This document shows positions 1-11,644 of a stretch of 64,000 nt of DNA, one piece after another. Every line of letters starts with the position of its first letter. Within the stretch, counting starts at the first letter, position 1. The notes under the pieces were generated by a model. That model worked only from the letters and a program-made list of their open reading frames with translations. It was not told the origin of the DNA and searched no databases. A program made the position numbers and the translations under genes. Origin of the DNA: Triatoma infestans (lineage: Eukaryota > Arthropoda > Insecta > Hemiptera > Reduviidae); assembly GCA_011037195.1 (NCBI GenBank), contig JAAEAF010002579.1:90311-154310 (forward strand), given 5' to 3'.

Positions 1-560
1 TTCATAAATGCTTAGAACTTCCGGTTGAATGTCTAAACTTCCTCTAGCGATGTCTGCAAATCAGATGAAATAAATTGGATTTATCTTTATATAAAGGAAT
101 TTATGTTGGAATCCTCATACTAATGAGAATACTTGACAATCGATCAAAAATACGTGAACAGAACAAAAGAAGACTATATTACTTCTCTCTCCCCTTAGGT
201 GAACGGATTATCGACTAGAACTCAAAGACGCTGAAATAAAAGAACAAAAAAAAAAAAGGAAACAAAGAAGCAGTCTCAACTGAACATAAGCCCTAGTATA
301 AACAAAAGTTCTTCTCTATCTTTCAATGTTTAACCGATATGACAGACCTCAATCGTTTGCATTCATTCGGTTGAACATGCTAAATTCTCGTTGAACCAAA
401 ATCCCAAGTATATCTCCTCAAATCCGGGACCCCAATCCTCTCGCATGCCCCTCTTTCATTTCGTTTGCTTTTATTGCCCATTCTGAGAGAATTATTCGAA
501 CATCATTAGCTCAATATCATTGGGTTAACTAAACGCTAGTTAATGCTATATTATTTGCAA
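1..560. other. unannotated AT-rich start of window
   Basis: No frame, RNA or repeat family recognised here. There is an A run near 246-257. Nothing in it resembles the repeats found further on. Confidence 0.4.
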
Positions 561-564
561 CTTT

Positions 565-830
565 GTTATTTACTGTTTGGTAGAGTCTTTAATCAAAATA
601 TTTCGGCCATTGGGTGTAAAAGTTCGAGTCTATAAGATTTCTTTTTTAAAATTCAAATGTTTGCAATCAGATTGTAGCAAATTAATAAAAATAATAAACC
701 TATGGTGCTCGCAGCCAGTGAAGGGTCAAGGCTTATCAGACGGCAATTTGTATTGGGGGGTGTAGGGTAACCACGCCGCGGTTTCCTCGCTGCCTAGTTC
801 CGGCCTTCGATTGTAGCAAAATAGAAAATG
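565..830 (+). repeat. tRNA-derived SINE-like repeat, copy 1
   Basis: The left part (about 570-640) carries a degenerate pol III pair: a box-A-like TTGGTAGAGTC and a box-B-like AGTTCGAGTCT near 626-636. The right part (about 700-820) aligns by eye with 26610-26740: both have CAAGGCTT then CACGGCAATTT-like and GCC..GTTCCGGCCTTCG-like blocks in the same order. The family is inferred from two divergent copies, and box A is weak. Confidence 0.4.
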
Positions 831-1023
831 AAGTTGCATGAGTAATTGAAAAGCAGGTCTAGCATTTTCCCAAGAAAAAAAATTAGATTTACTAGAGGTG
901 ATAATAAATTTAATTACAAATTCTGATGAGTGAATTAGTGAAGCAAAGCACATAAATAAAAATGCAATAGAGAAGTAACTACATAAATATGGAAGAAGTG
1001 AAGTGTTGTAGTAGGTTCTTTTT

Positions 1024-1078
1024 ATCTCTCTCTCTCTCTCTCTCATTCTCTCTCTCTTTATATATATATATATATATA
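1024..1078. repeat. (TC)n / (TA)n compound microsatellite
   Basis: A TC tract runs about 1024-1044, a broken CT tract follows, and a TA tract covers about 1059-1078. A minus-strand open frame crossing it gives an Arg-Glu repeat only because of the tract. Confidence 0.9.
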
Positions 1079-1079
1079 A

Positions 1080-1640
1080 AAATAGCATACTCTAAATTCT
1101 AAACGTTGCTTTGAAATTAAATATGTATAAATGCAGATGTATAACGCTAGAGGTGTGCAATGAATGAAATATTTTAGCAGAATGAATTGGGAGGAGGGGG
1201 AAAGAGTTCTGACTTCAGAAATAGTTTATATTCATGATGGCGATGATCACAGATTCATAAGTTTCAAACTGTGGCCCATCAGGTGTAGATTATAAATACA
1301 TTGCGGATAAAAGTGTTGGGAATTTTGTTTATTTATAAATTAAAGATTTTTCGCACAGATCCTAGCTGTAAAGGTAGATATGTCACAGGAATGCAGGGCG
1401 CTCTTTCTCCCTTGTAAACCAGGCCACATTTTCTGGACAATAAAAAAGTGATCTTCGTCTGTCGTTTCTTGAATGAGAGCAACGATTCAAAGACATGGAC
1501 TTGAAACCTTGATCGATAATTTTGCAATCTATATTGAAGCATTCTATGGTTTCAACCCAGCTCAATAGAGGTTATGTATGCTGAATATATTGTTATTCTT
1601 AAATAAACATTCTATGGTCTACATTTCTTTGTTTCTTTAC
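1080..1640. other. unannotated spacer
   Basis: Nothing recognised. Short minus-strand frames at 1333-1565 have no domain signature. Confidence 0.35.
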
Positions 1641-1644
1641 TTAA

Positions 1645-1868
1645 CAGAATGCCCCTCGTTTGATGGGTTCTGGTCTAAGAACAACTACAATTCGGTAAAA
1701 TTTCTTTCTAGCTTGAATGTGTGTGGCAAAATCGATCGGAATGAGCAAAACCTAATTTGGAGTCTATCGAATGAGCGTATTAGCAAACTGGATAAAGCCA
1801 ATTATAGAAGGAAAAGAAGTTCCAAATACAAGAAAACGTCATTTGAGACCAGTAACTTATTTTAACAA
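1645..1868 (+). other. possible exon-like open frame, unknown
   Basis: An open frame runs to the stop at 1863-1865. A pyrimidine-rich stretch ending in TTACTTAACAG near 1638-1648 looks like a 3' splice acceptor. The peptide after it is polar and not low-complexity (it begins ECPSFDGFWSKN and ends KKTSFETSNLF), unlike the microsatellite-driven frames around it. I recognise no family. It could be a last exon of a host gene, a decayed transposon piece, or chance; chance is the default. Confidence 0.12.
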
Positions 1869-1929
1869 AACTTAAAATAACAATTTTCTCGTAGAAATGA
1901 TTCAAAGTAAACAATTTTTTTACTTTTTG

Positions 1930-2310
1930 AGGGAAGAACTTAGAAATGAGAAGGATATGAAGAGAGCACAGCTCTGGAAAATCCTCCCAGGACTGGTCCT
2001 TGCCTCATGGGGCATAGTAGACTCAGAGGCGGGCTTCTGAAGAAGTAGGGGGCCACAATACGATAGCACCTATCGTAACCTAACGGAGTGCGATGCTATC
2101 ATCCAGAGAAGGTTTGCAAGTCACTGAGTAGTTAGTTACCAGGCGCTGGAGAAAAATATACTCCCAGATCCTGAGATTTGTCAGCCATCTTAATCTGGAA
2201 GGTGTATTGTAGTTGAGTAGTGTTATCCTTGGCACCAGTGGGGATGCCATAATAGACCTCTTTTGGTCGCAGGGCGCTATACCACAAAAAATAAAATAAA
2301 AAAACACCAA
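1930..2310 (+). mobile_element. retroposon 3' end with A-rich tail
   Basis: A more GC-balanced patch with a block AATAGACCTCTTTTGGTCGC near 2252-2271, followed by a GCGCTATACCACA-like block and an A-rich run. The same block order (AATAAATCTTTCAGGTCGC, then a TATCCCATT-like block and an A run) occurs at 21482-21525, so this is a shared retroposon 3' terminus. Decayed coding sequence may precede it but I could not place it in a family. Confidence 0.45.
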
Positions 2311-2319
2311 GAATAAAGA

Positions 2320-3760
2320 AAACGGGATTAATCCACAGGTGATTAATCCACTTCTTAGATATATATCTTGGCGTCCTTGCGAATTTTTCGGCAACGTGCT
2401 ACATAATAGCGCCCAACTCTCATTTATTACAAGTAGAGCTTTGGATTTAGGTAAACTGTCACAGATCTAGTTCTATTTGCAATTGTCTTCACTTTCATAG
2501 ACAACAAACTATAATATAGAACTAAAAATGCCAAATGGAATTCTAAAAAAAAAACAAAAAAACAATAACACAAATAGAGCTTGTGGAACCTTTAATCCTA
2601 CAAATTACAGGTATAATATATCCACATAACCTCTAGCTCATCATTAACTCCATAACTCCTACTCACTCACTTCCATCTGCATTTCACTTCAGTTTTATAG
2701 ACGACTACATATGATTGCATAAACAAGGCATAGAAAAGAGTTTCTAATACATGCAATTTTTTAATATGAGTTCGTTGCATTTTGAAAATTCTGATCCAAC
2801 AACAAGAGGAAGTGTCAAAATAAAATATTCGCAAATTTCTATTAAAATAACTGATTACATTACTAATCCCAAAAGTATCTGCTGAACTAAATAAAAGCAT
2901 GTTTAATGTAATGCAAGTAAAAACTACATAATGTTAGTGGCGGGTGGTGGGGGCGGAGGGAAGTGTTACAAAAAGACCAAATGACACAAATTTAAATGGT
3001 TTGTATTTGTTTGGTGTCGGGGCGGTTTTTATTTTTTTTAACTGTGAGGATGAGTTTATTTTATTACCTTAAACAAAAAAAAAAAATCCCATTTTATATC
3101 GCACTGTGGGACTATCAAGCTACGAGGTCAACAAAGTAGCGGAGCAACATACAAATGCTGTTTGTCACCTAAAAACCCAGTAGACTGTTTTAAACTAGTG
3201 TTAGTGTAGAGAATTTATTGGTGTGACTCCACCAGTTGGGCACAGAAATGGGGTTGAGGTTTTTCACCCGTTTTCTTGCCGCCACTATATTCTGGACATA
3301 CTAGATCTCTCTCTCTCACTCATTGGTATACCCCCCTCCATCACCAGCTAATATTTATGTAGGATGTAAACCAGATTTTGGCCACATTCTCAAGGCACCG
3401 TCCCCCGTCCCCCATACCTATTTCTACTTTACTTATATTTTTTTTACCCACCTCGAATATATGTTAGCGGTTAGAGGTTATCTTGAACTGTGTTCCATAG
3501 GAAGTTGTGGCTATGCTAAAAGTAGGAGTCAGCCCCCCTTCTTAGGCAGAATAAATGAACGCATCTAAAAGCCTTGAATAGCTAAAACGTTATTCAAGCT
3601 GCATAATTGTGTGTTTCACATGAATCCTGCAGATAGATTTGACGCTACAAAGAAGCGTCCTGAAGTGCTCAAGTGTTTAACAGGATGTGAAGATCTAGAT
3701 TTTTCAGTTGGATATCTACTCTAAATTGCTCTTATTCTACTTACCCTTTGGAAAGTGTGT
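2320..3760. other. unannotated spacer with G-rich patch
   Basis: Holds a G-rich patch (2938-2962), an A run near 3076-3087 and a short CT tract at 3307-3317. No protein or repeat family seen. Confidence 0.35.
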
Positions 3761-3765
3761 AGGAG

Positions 3766-4255
3766 TTTGTCTCCCTCAGCTCACCAGTTACGGCTGACAA
3801 TGAAGTTTCTGGGGAACTAAAAAAGCGAATAATAGCAGCTAATAGATGCCATTATGGCTTGATTAATCCCATGAGAAGCCAAACAATATCAAGGAGGACT
3901 AAGCTGCCGCACGCTTAGCCGCTATTGAAAGGCGAATTCTCTGCAGAAGCTACGATTCAGTCCGTGAAGGTACATCTTGGAGGCAAACAGACTACACAAC
4001 TTCTTGAATGAGATGCCAGTTGTGACCTGTCAGAAACTGTACAGATTGCGATGGACTGGGCAGATAGCTAGGATGAGCAATGATGAGAAACTCATGAATT
4101 GCTATAAAAATCTCCCTAGTAGAAAGAAAAAGCGAATGCCAAAGATGAAACAGCGTAGCATTGGACGGTAGGCGGTTACTTGCCATGCGTAACTGGCTAC
4201 AAAATAAAAAAGAATGACTGCGAGGAAGCCAGTACTCACATCACTAGACTGTAGA
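3766..4255 (+). pseudogene. non-LTR retrotransposon RT C-terminal relic
   Basis: Three conserved pieces of the C-terminal half of a LINE reverse-transcriptase polyprotein lie in order but in different frames. At about 3787-3913 the frame reads VTADNEVSGELKKRI then AANRCHYGL and a SRRTKL block. At about 3932-3985 there is RRILCRSYDSVREGTSW. At 4040-4170 there is LYRLRWTGQIARMSNDEK, the RLRWxGHxxRM block of these elements, followed near 4230 by EEASTHITRL and a stop, the usual C-terminus. The segment between the first two blocks that normally carries the LYGSETW motif is missing, and stops and frameshifts separate the rest. It is a dead fragment; the clade is not resolved. Confidence 0.75.
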
Positions 4256-4757
4256 GTCGTCGCAAGGAGACAGACAGAAAGAGAGAGAGAGACAGACAGA
4301 TCTTCATTGCAAAGCGAATTGGTGAAAAGTAAAGGCTGTTTGCAACCCCCTAACTGCCTGTTTGTATACTGTGTGAAGATGTCTCTAAACTTTATATAAG
4401 TGTAAAGTATAATGAGAATGAATAGAATGAATTAAGTTAGAGTTTGTCTATGTGGTAATCCAATAGTTACACATTAAACAACTTCTATAACAATATAGTA
4501 GTGTCGTTATGGGTGGAGATACATGTTGATTCTCAGACCTTAATAGCTAGTACTTGAATGTAATTACGCAGAAGAACGCGCCTTGATAGTATCCTAAGAA
4601 CATTTGTGAAGTCTAACGATACAAATTTCGCAAAGGCATCCTAAAATATTGATTTTTTCCGGAAAAAAATGACAAATAAATGATGCTTGTTTTATTTAAA
4701 TTGATAATTTAAATTTTTAAATCGTATCTCTCTCACTCTCGTCACTCTTATCTCACA

Positions 4758-4761
<4 letters not shown>

Positions 4762-4811
<50 letters not shown>
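4762..4811. repeat. (TC)n(AC)n microsatellite
   Basis: A TC tract passes directly into an AC tract. The next 60 bases match an end region of the Rep-A family in minus orientation, and a comparable CT/CA tract flanks Rep-A at 16690-16741. Confidence 0.9.
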
Positions 4812-6685
4812 GTGAGAGAAAAACCATTCGCTAAAAAATTTTTTTCCATTTCAGAGGACCTCAAAATATGTATTTTGTTTAAAATTATTTTATTTGATTT
4901 AATTATAATATTAAATTAGCCAAACAAAATTTGGAAACAGTAAATGTTTTTTGCACAGATATTATCTCATACATTCATATTATGTTGTATATATAAAACA
5001 GAAAACATACACAAAAGAAAACTCTGTACATTATATGTAACTCTATTCACACATCCGCCATCCCTTCCCCCCCAAACAGAGTAGGAGTTTGATACTTATA
5101 ATAGGAGAAATGGCACATGGAGGAAGTGTAGAAATAGTTATGCGTATGGCATATGTTGTGTTCCTATTCAATGGCCTAAAAAGTTTTTATCTAAATCGTG
5201 TTTCCTAGGAAAGAGATCCAATCTAGTAACAACCGCAATGCGGGCATGACTACAGTGTATTATAAGCCTACTGAACATGTTTTTAAGTATAGGGGAAAAT
5301 ATCTTCAAGATATGATTCAATGAACTTTTTCAAGAAGACCTTCAAATCCTTTTCTTTTCGCTTTATTTAGGGCCTAAGAACGAGTATATTTTGCGATGAT
5401 GCTATAGTATGAAAGTCGGGCTTTCATAATAGTGCATGTGTCAAGGTGTATGTTACAAGTGTTTTTACAAAGGATGTGTGGGTGTATGTATGCGTGTGTG
5501 TGTGAGAGAGAAGCTACAAATTGCAGAAATTTCAATCTGATATGTCCTTAGGCTACCCATGAGATGATGTTGAAAATGCTTCCAGGTACCACGCCTATTC
5601 CTTCCAAACTCCGTGCTAAGTTTCCTCTCCGATAGATCCACAAATTCACAGGATCGTTATATTCGAATTTCTTGAGAACATCTACCCATAACTTGGAGAT
5701 TCAACCATCTAATAAAAATTTCTATCCCGGGGCCTCTAAGGAGTGCGGGTCCCTTCGCAAATGTTCTGCGCGAGAGGGAAATATGTGTAGAAACCCTCTA
5801 CACTCTGCAAAATCTAAAGATTAATATAATATCTTGTTCGTAAACATCAGGCGTATGTGTATGGGTTTTATAGTCCATGGAACTTCTTTAGTCAGAAAAC
5901 GGTCGTTTGTTTTTTTTTTGTTTCTTTTTACACCCCTTCACATTCACAACATAACAAGCCACACCAATATTTTCAACCATGTTGGGGTCATGAGTTTTGA
6001 ATGAAGAAAGACATATTGTGTGGAAAAATTAAACCTTTAACTTTTAACACTCTAAAAAATATTTTAAACTTTTAAAGACCATCTAAATAATACAAATCTT
6101 AACTGCTCCCTTCAAATTCAAACGCTAGAATCTCGCAGACAACTGTTTGATCATATTTTTATTTTTTACTACAATTATTCATCATCAATTAAGACTGTCT
6201 AGATTTATTATACTTATTGAACTTTAATGTTCGATTATTAGACAGAAATTTGATATTGATGTCTGCCACATCTTAGTAAACAAAATAAAATAAACTTAGT
6301 ATCTAAAACTCAAGAATTTTTTGCTTCTAATTGAATGAAGCAAATCAACAATGCGTTTTTGAATCTTACTTTTTCCCCTTGCGAATTTAAGAAAGTTTCG
6401 AAAAACAAACATAAAGAATGAAAGATAATTTTCGTTATTTTACTGCAATAAATAAATTATTATTAATTAATATTCATGGAATATCATAAATTAATAATAA
6501 TTATTATAAAAGAAGAAATTAATATAGTGGAATTAATAAGTATACAGTTACCATAACAAGAAATATCCCTAAACAGGTTGTTAAAACTATGTACCAGTTT
6601 CTAGAACATGGAAATATACTGTTCATTATTATGTATTATATCTGTATTATGTATTAAATACTATACTCCAACATTAAATTCTTGT
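4812..6685. other. mostly unannotated; Rep-A end fragment at 4812-4875
   Basis: 4812-4875 includes AGAGGACCTCAAAATATGTA, the Rep-A near-end module in minus orientation. The rest has no recognised gene; 5560-5820 is more GC-balanced than its surroundings and could be an old decayed element that I cannot classify. Confidence 0.35.
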
Positions 6686-6689
6686 TATT

Positions 6690-6945
6690 AATATAAAGAG
6701 TTTTAACTTTCACCCCCGCTCAAAACTCCTTTAATGAATTTTCCCTAGTTTTAGTTGATATATCAAATTCAAAGAAAAGCGGTTTGGAGCAGTTTTCGGG
6801 AAAATCGCAAATAACTGAGAAAACTATTTAATAAAGTGGTATATCCAGGGTAGATCGATTTTTACTAAAATCTTATATTCGCCTCCACTGGTCGTATCTA
6901 TCTAAACGAAATACTAAGTTTCAGCTTACTGTGTTATTCCATTTC
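6690..6945 (-). repeat. Rep-A fragment
   Basis: Minus orientation: a CACCCCCGCTCAAAACTCC block, a TTTAATGAATTTTCC block, then the TATCTAAACGAAATACTAAG block in the order seen in the fuller copies at 43.3-44.3 kb. It ends just before the LINE relic that starts near 6955. Confidence 0.65.
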
Positions 6946-6954
6946 TAAGTTGCT

Positions 6955-8215
6955 GAACCAACCCATCTGCCTTCCTCTTAACGCCCTATTAGCCTTCTAT
7001 CCATTCTAAAGAAAATATTTGAAAGACTTCTTCTGCCACAACTCCTGGAAATTTTAGAGAATCTTAAAATCATACCAAACCATCTGTTCGATTTTTGAGG
7101 AAGTCACTCCACAATCGAGCAGCCCCCTCGCGTTGTGGACACTATCGCCACTTTTCTAGAACTCAAGCAATTCCTGTGTCGCAGTATTCCTGGACATCTC
7201 ACAGGCCTTGGAATGAAGGGCGCTTGTGGAAACTACCCAGCACATATTACCTCATACTCCTCTCCTATCTCTCCGATCGATTCTCCCTAGTAACCCAGGG
7301 GTCCTACCAATCTTCTATCTATCTGTAATAGCAGGGTCATAGCAATGTCAAACCTTCACAACACATAACAAAGAAAGAATAATTTATAACTAGTAGCCTA
7401 GCCGGCTGCTGTCTTCAAGACAAGGCCGCGGCCAAGCAAACAAAACCAAGGGTCGATGCTTTACATCAAAGCAAGCACCGCTAAGGCTGGCCACTGACCT
7501 AAATCGCTGGTCACCAAACTAACCAAGGTCGCACACTAGGACAGATGTCTTGGTGTGAGTGTTGCTAACACTAATATATAAACTTCGCCCCATTGGAAGA
7601 GGGGATGATTATATGATTATACTTCAGTACGTCTTCAAGATTATTATACGAGCAGCAAGTTCCGCGTCCCTATACAGTTTTTATTTATACTTATTTCCTT
7701 AGTTGTGCATCTTAGTTCATTTATTTTAATCATTCTAAATTATTAGTTCTTTATCTCCTATTTATTTCTAAGTATTTCTTGTTAATAGTTACCATTACTC
7801 ACGTTTAAATTATTATACAAATACTATTTTTATAAATTCCGTGTTAATACTTCGAGCACTAACTTCCAAAAATCTCTAAACAAATTCCGCCTTCTTCAAG
7901 ACATCTACTACATACCTCAGAACATCCATTAAACGATTCCACTACATCTGGTGGTATCACGGTGGGATCAGATCATACGGTAAACGATTCCACTACATAT
8001 CCTACCCTTGCTGGAGTACCACAAGGTAGCGTCTTAGCTCTTCTTCTCTATACAATCTACATTAACCACCTTCTAATCTCAACACCTCCATTTACATTTT
8101 TGCCGACGGCATTGCCATTCTCTCTAAATATGCTGATCCCGTAACTACTGTCCGCTATCTACAATCTCATCTTCACTCAGAAGAACCCTGGCTACAAAAA
8201 TGGCGCATAAAAATT
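6955..8215 (+). pseudogene. Jockey-like reverse transcriptase relic, split by an insert
   Basis: Reads as the RT core of a Jockey-clade LINE. About 6985-7080 gives RPISLLSILKKIFERLLLPQ and IIPNHLF, the RT finger motif, followed by a stop and STIEQPPRVVDTIATFLELK; a shifted frame continues with WNEGRLWKLPSTYYLILLSY. After an interruption of about 650 bases, the palm resumes at about 8000 with TLAGVPQGSVLALLLYTIYI. A frameshift then leads to FADGIAILS, where the catalytic FADD is changed to FADG, then DPVTTVRYLQSHLHSEEPWL and WRIKINP. Stops, frameshifts, the changed catalytic Asp and the insert make this non-functional. Endonuclease and C-terminal parts are absent. Confidence 0.8.
7330..7980 (+). 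mobile_element. insert inside the RT relic, possibly LTR-like
   Basis: This segment separates two halves of the RT that would otherwise be contiguous. It has a TATA-like ATATATAAACTTCGCCCC block near 7574-7591 and ends with TAAACGATTCCACTACAT (7931), which recurs at 7981, 50 bases on. The sequence between the copies, TGGTGGTATCACGGTGGGAT, could be read as an LTR end plus primer-binding site, but no second LTR or gag/pol is present. The direct repeat could equally be a local duplication. Confidence 0.35.
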
Positions 8216-8338
8216 AACCCAAGGCGGGTGAGAGAAAGTCGTTATGAGTATTTCGAATCAGATTGTTAATAGTATTGACAAGCATTTCATACAAACACCA
8301 TTATACATGCACCATCTTTTATAAAAGCTTTATAACTT

Positions 8339-8370
8339 GGGTGTGTGTGTGTGTGCGCGCGCGTGTGTGC
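8339..8370. repeat. (GT)n(GC)n microsatellite
   Basis: A GT tract is interrupted by a short GC tract, an alternating purine-pyrimidine stretch of about 30 bases. Confidence 0.9.
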
Positions 8371-8379
8371 CGAAACTTC

Positions 8380-9590
8380 CCCTCCTTCCATGGAAAAGGC
8401 CTTTAAACTTTTGATAAAGCTTTGAGCATTGAAACTCACACGTAACACTCACACACATACTCATGTGGAATGAATTATGAGTTCAACTCTTCTCTTCACC
8501 CGCCTTTAACAACTCAAAACCACCATCTGCACCACCTGGAATGAGGCAAAGTAGAGAAGTTTCCCTAGCCAGCAACTAAACAGAAATTAACATTCTGCTG
8601 CTTCCAACTAAACATAAACATAACTAATATACATATACACCCGGCTAAAACAATATCATTCATTAACTAATTAACTTATATTTAGACAGAATAAATTATT
8701 TATCTTTACTTTAATATTATAATAAAATAAAATGACTCATCAAATTTTGAATCAATGAATTTAAACAACAATTAGGGCAAAAGGTTATTACGGTTGGTAA
8801 CTTTTTAATTGGTCCAATAAGGCAGCTGAGTGTATGACATTTTCAAAATTAATTCCTCATCAGAAATATATGTTTGTAATGTCTCTTGAATATGAATATT
8901 TTAGTGAGACATCTGTTTTTCTGAAGAAAAATCGCAGACAGTTACAAACTTGATATCATTAGGGAATTCATACACAAAAGCTTTTCCTTGAAAATGGTTT
9001 CAATGAGTTGTTTTTAAACATTAAATAAATACTGTTTCTCAAATTGCGAGTAGATTTTACATTTGAGATGGTTCTGTATAAAGATAAACATAATTTGTAA
9101 TATAACCAAAGAGTTTTGCCACAAATCTGCCCCAAATGAGACCCGTATTCTTTTACTGCAATAAAAACCACTATAATTGGAAAAAAAAAACAAAATATGA
9201 AAGTGTGATTACATTGTATTTTTACATAACAGTGCTTACAGCAAACTCCAATAATGCTTGAAATCTAACTTAGATTTCCCGGAACAAAAAAAAAACAAAT
9301 CAAAGTATTCTATTTTCCAAAAGTATCATGTAGATATTCAGAGACAATTAGCATTCCAATCTTGAGATCTGTATTTTCAATGAATTTCTGTGTGTGTAGA
9401 TCGTAAGAAAATCTATGGAGAAAAATTGAAAATCACACTTCGATAGTTGGTACTAAATAGAATGTTAAGTCTGTACTTCCTGTGATGTTTCATTTTTGAG
9501 ATATTATGTATAGTTGGCACTTTATTTTGTAATGGAAAACTGTTTTTTTCCTCTTTCTTGGCCCTGAGTAGTGCTGCATTGGTGTAGTAA
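8380..9590. other. unannotated AT-rich spacer
   Basis: No family recognised; a minus-strand frame at 8968-9171 shows no motif. Confidence 0.35.
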
Positions 9591-9599
9591 TTTCAATGG

Positions 9600-10610
9600 T
9601 TGTGAGAAGAAAGAAAGAAAATGTATTTATGTCCTGGGAATGATTCCCTTAAGGACAACTTACAATGTTATTACAATAAAAATAAAAGTTGTATTGTACA
9701 CTTCAAAAAATATTAAATTAAATTAAGAACAGAGCAACAAAAATAAAAAAATTAAAAAATGAAAAATAATAATTTAAATACTATATAATATGGAAATAAA
9801 ATTAAAAATCAATTAACAAGACTGCTGAGCATGAAATAAGTGATCATATAATTTACTTTTGAAAGTTGTTAAAGTTTTTGATGTTTTAATTGATACTGGT
9901 ATAGAATTCCAAAATTTACTGCCCGCAATAACAAAAGATCTCTGATAAGTAGTGGTGCGAAGCACCGGTATAACTAATTCTGTCAAGTCAGTTCTGGTAA
10001 ATCGTTTTTTTAACATTAAACTTGAAAACAAGCGAACTGGCAAGGTACGAGGGGACCCTAGTGCTAAGGAGAACGTAGAACATCATACCCAAGAAATACT
10101 TTCTCCTATTTTCGCAGTTCAACCAACGAAGAGATAGAAGATGAGGAGTTATGTGCTCATCTTTCCTAAGATTAAAAATAAATCTAACACATGAATTTAG
10201 GGCTTTTTGAAGTTTAGTATTCAATTCACTTGTGAGGTCATTATAAACTAAACAGCAATAATCTAAATGAGGAAACACTAGCGTGGAAATGAGCATCTTT
10301 CGAAGGTCCATAGGTAACACGTGCCTATTATATTTTAATTGGTGAATAGTTTTATAAATCCTATTGGAAATCTGTTGTATGTGATCAGTCCAAGATATTG
10401 TATTGTTAATAATTACACCTAAATTGTTTGCTGAACTAACATAGGGAATAGAGGCACCATTTATTACAAGATGTGGTAAATTCTCAAAATGAATTCTACT
10501 AATTCCTTAGTTTTTGAAATATTTATCTTGAGACAATTTCTTTCGGCCCAACAAGATATCGAAGAAACATCAATCTGAACTTTACGGATGCCTTCATCTA
10601 AAGAAGGAGA
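9600..10610 (-). pseudogene. LINE 3' half (RT thumb to C-terminus) with 3' stem-loop
   Basis: Minus-strand order: ISCWAERNCLKINISKTK (about 10590-10520), a frameshift near 10490, then VINGASIPYVSSANNLGVII and ISWTDHIQQISNRIYKTI (about 10475-10350), RKMLISTLVFPHLDYCCLVY (to about 10230), and RRKYFLGMMFYVLLSTRVPS. A second frameshift near 10020-10040 is followed by GSKFWNSIPVSIKTSKTLTT and a stop at 9813. The non-LTR RT palm with the catalytic YADD lies upstream and is missing, so the copy is 5'-truncated. The 3' UTR ends at 9631-9656 in a hairpin (GTCCT..AGGAC outside GGGAA..TTCCC), followed on the minus strand by a TTTC-rich repeat at about 9600-9620. A terminal stem-loop plus short repeat is the usual 3' recognition arrangement in several LINE clades. 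Confidence 0.85.
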
Positions 10611-10614
10611 GAGA

Positions 10615-11110
10615 ATCAGAGAGAATGGATTTAGGAATGAGATTAGAAATAAACTAGATGATATGCTGAACACTGTATAATGAATAGAACACACAAACTG
10701 CAAGGACTTTATTACAGTTAAATAGAAGTTAGGTAGCAAGAGGATAATAAAGAGACAGACTGGCTGAGTAATAAGAAGGTAGTAGATAGGTTGCTGATTG
10801 GACTGAACTGTTGTAAAACTGTCCTGAACTGTACTACTGTCGCTCTATTTATATGAATCGAACTCTCTCTTCCTAGTCTGACTTGGTGGGATAACTTTGA
10901 TTTATTTAATGTGTGCTTCTCCGCTCTTCGGATCCTATGAATCTTTAATGATTCGGATCTCATTACATAATCAAGTCAGGATCTTACTATTTGGCACAGG
11001 ACCACGGTCCTTACCATCCCCAAATAACCTCCTAAAAACTCAAGAGAGGATTCGTAATACTACCCTCTAGCGACAAAATGCAGAATATGACAATATTCGT
11101 ATATGACTAT
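10615..11110. other. unannotated spacer upstream of the truncated LINE
   Basis: Flank of the truncated LINE. GA-rich at 10603-10625 and otherwise featureless to me. Confidence 0.35.
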
Positions 11111-11119
11111 ATTATAACC

Positions 11120-11640
11120 CCTACTAGTAGCCCCCCCCCTGTGAGCAATTTTTCAGGAGAAAAATGTTTCAAATAAAAATGATACGTTTGTATTTATGTA
11201 GGTAGCAAGTTTATTAAAAAAAAAAATTGTTAGAGCCGATTTCAAAAAAAATACTAGATATTCAGAGACACCTATTCTGTAAAGTCGCACTTTCGGTTAT
11301 CCGAATTTTTGTTTTGTTTCATACTTGTAGCCTTAAACTTTGCATTTTCCCCAGAATCATTTTTCTGAGAAAAATGTTTCAAATAACAATGATACACATA
11401 TACATATGTGTAGGTAGTTTGAGAAATTGAAATAAAACCTTTGGAGAAATTTTTTAAAAAATAAGAAAATCGCCTATAAATTGAAAAAAAAAAAAAATTA
11501 TAAGCAGCAATTCCAATTGGTGGATTTTGATCGAAACCTTCATGTCGTATCTAAACAAAATATCAAGTTTGAGCTTCTTTTAACTTTTCAATTTTGAAAA
11601 TCTATAAAGATCGTAATTACTCCCTTGCGACCGGAAGGAG
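11120..11640 (-). repeat. Rep-A, two partial units in tandem
   Basis: The block GAGAAAAATGTTTCAAATAA occurs twice (about 11157 and 11367), each followed by a TACATATGTGTAGGTAG-like block, so two partial units repeat about 210 bases apart. A TCGCACTTTCGGTTATCCGA block and TATCTAAACAAAATATCAAG block follow in the family order for minus orientation. Confidence 0.7.
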
Positions 11641-11644
11641 AAAG

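Noticed and set aside
726..1088. 120-residue minus-strand frame
   Set aside because: N-terminal Tyr-Ile and Arg-Glu repeats come from the TA and TC tracts; the rest overlaps a SINE-like repeat.
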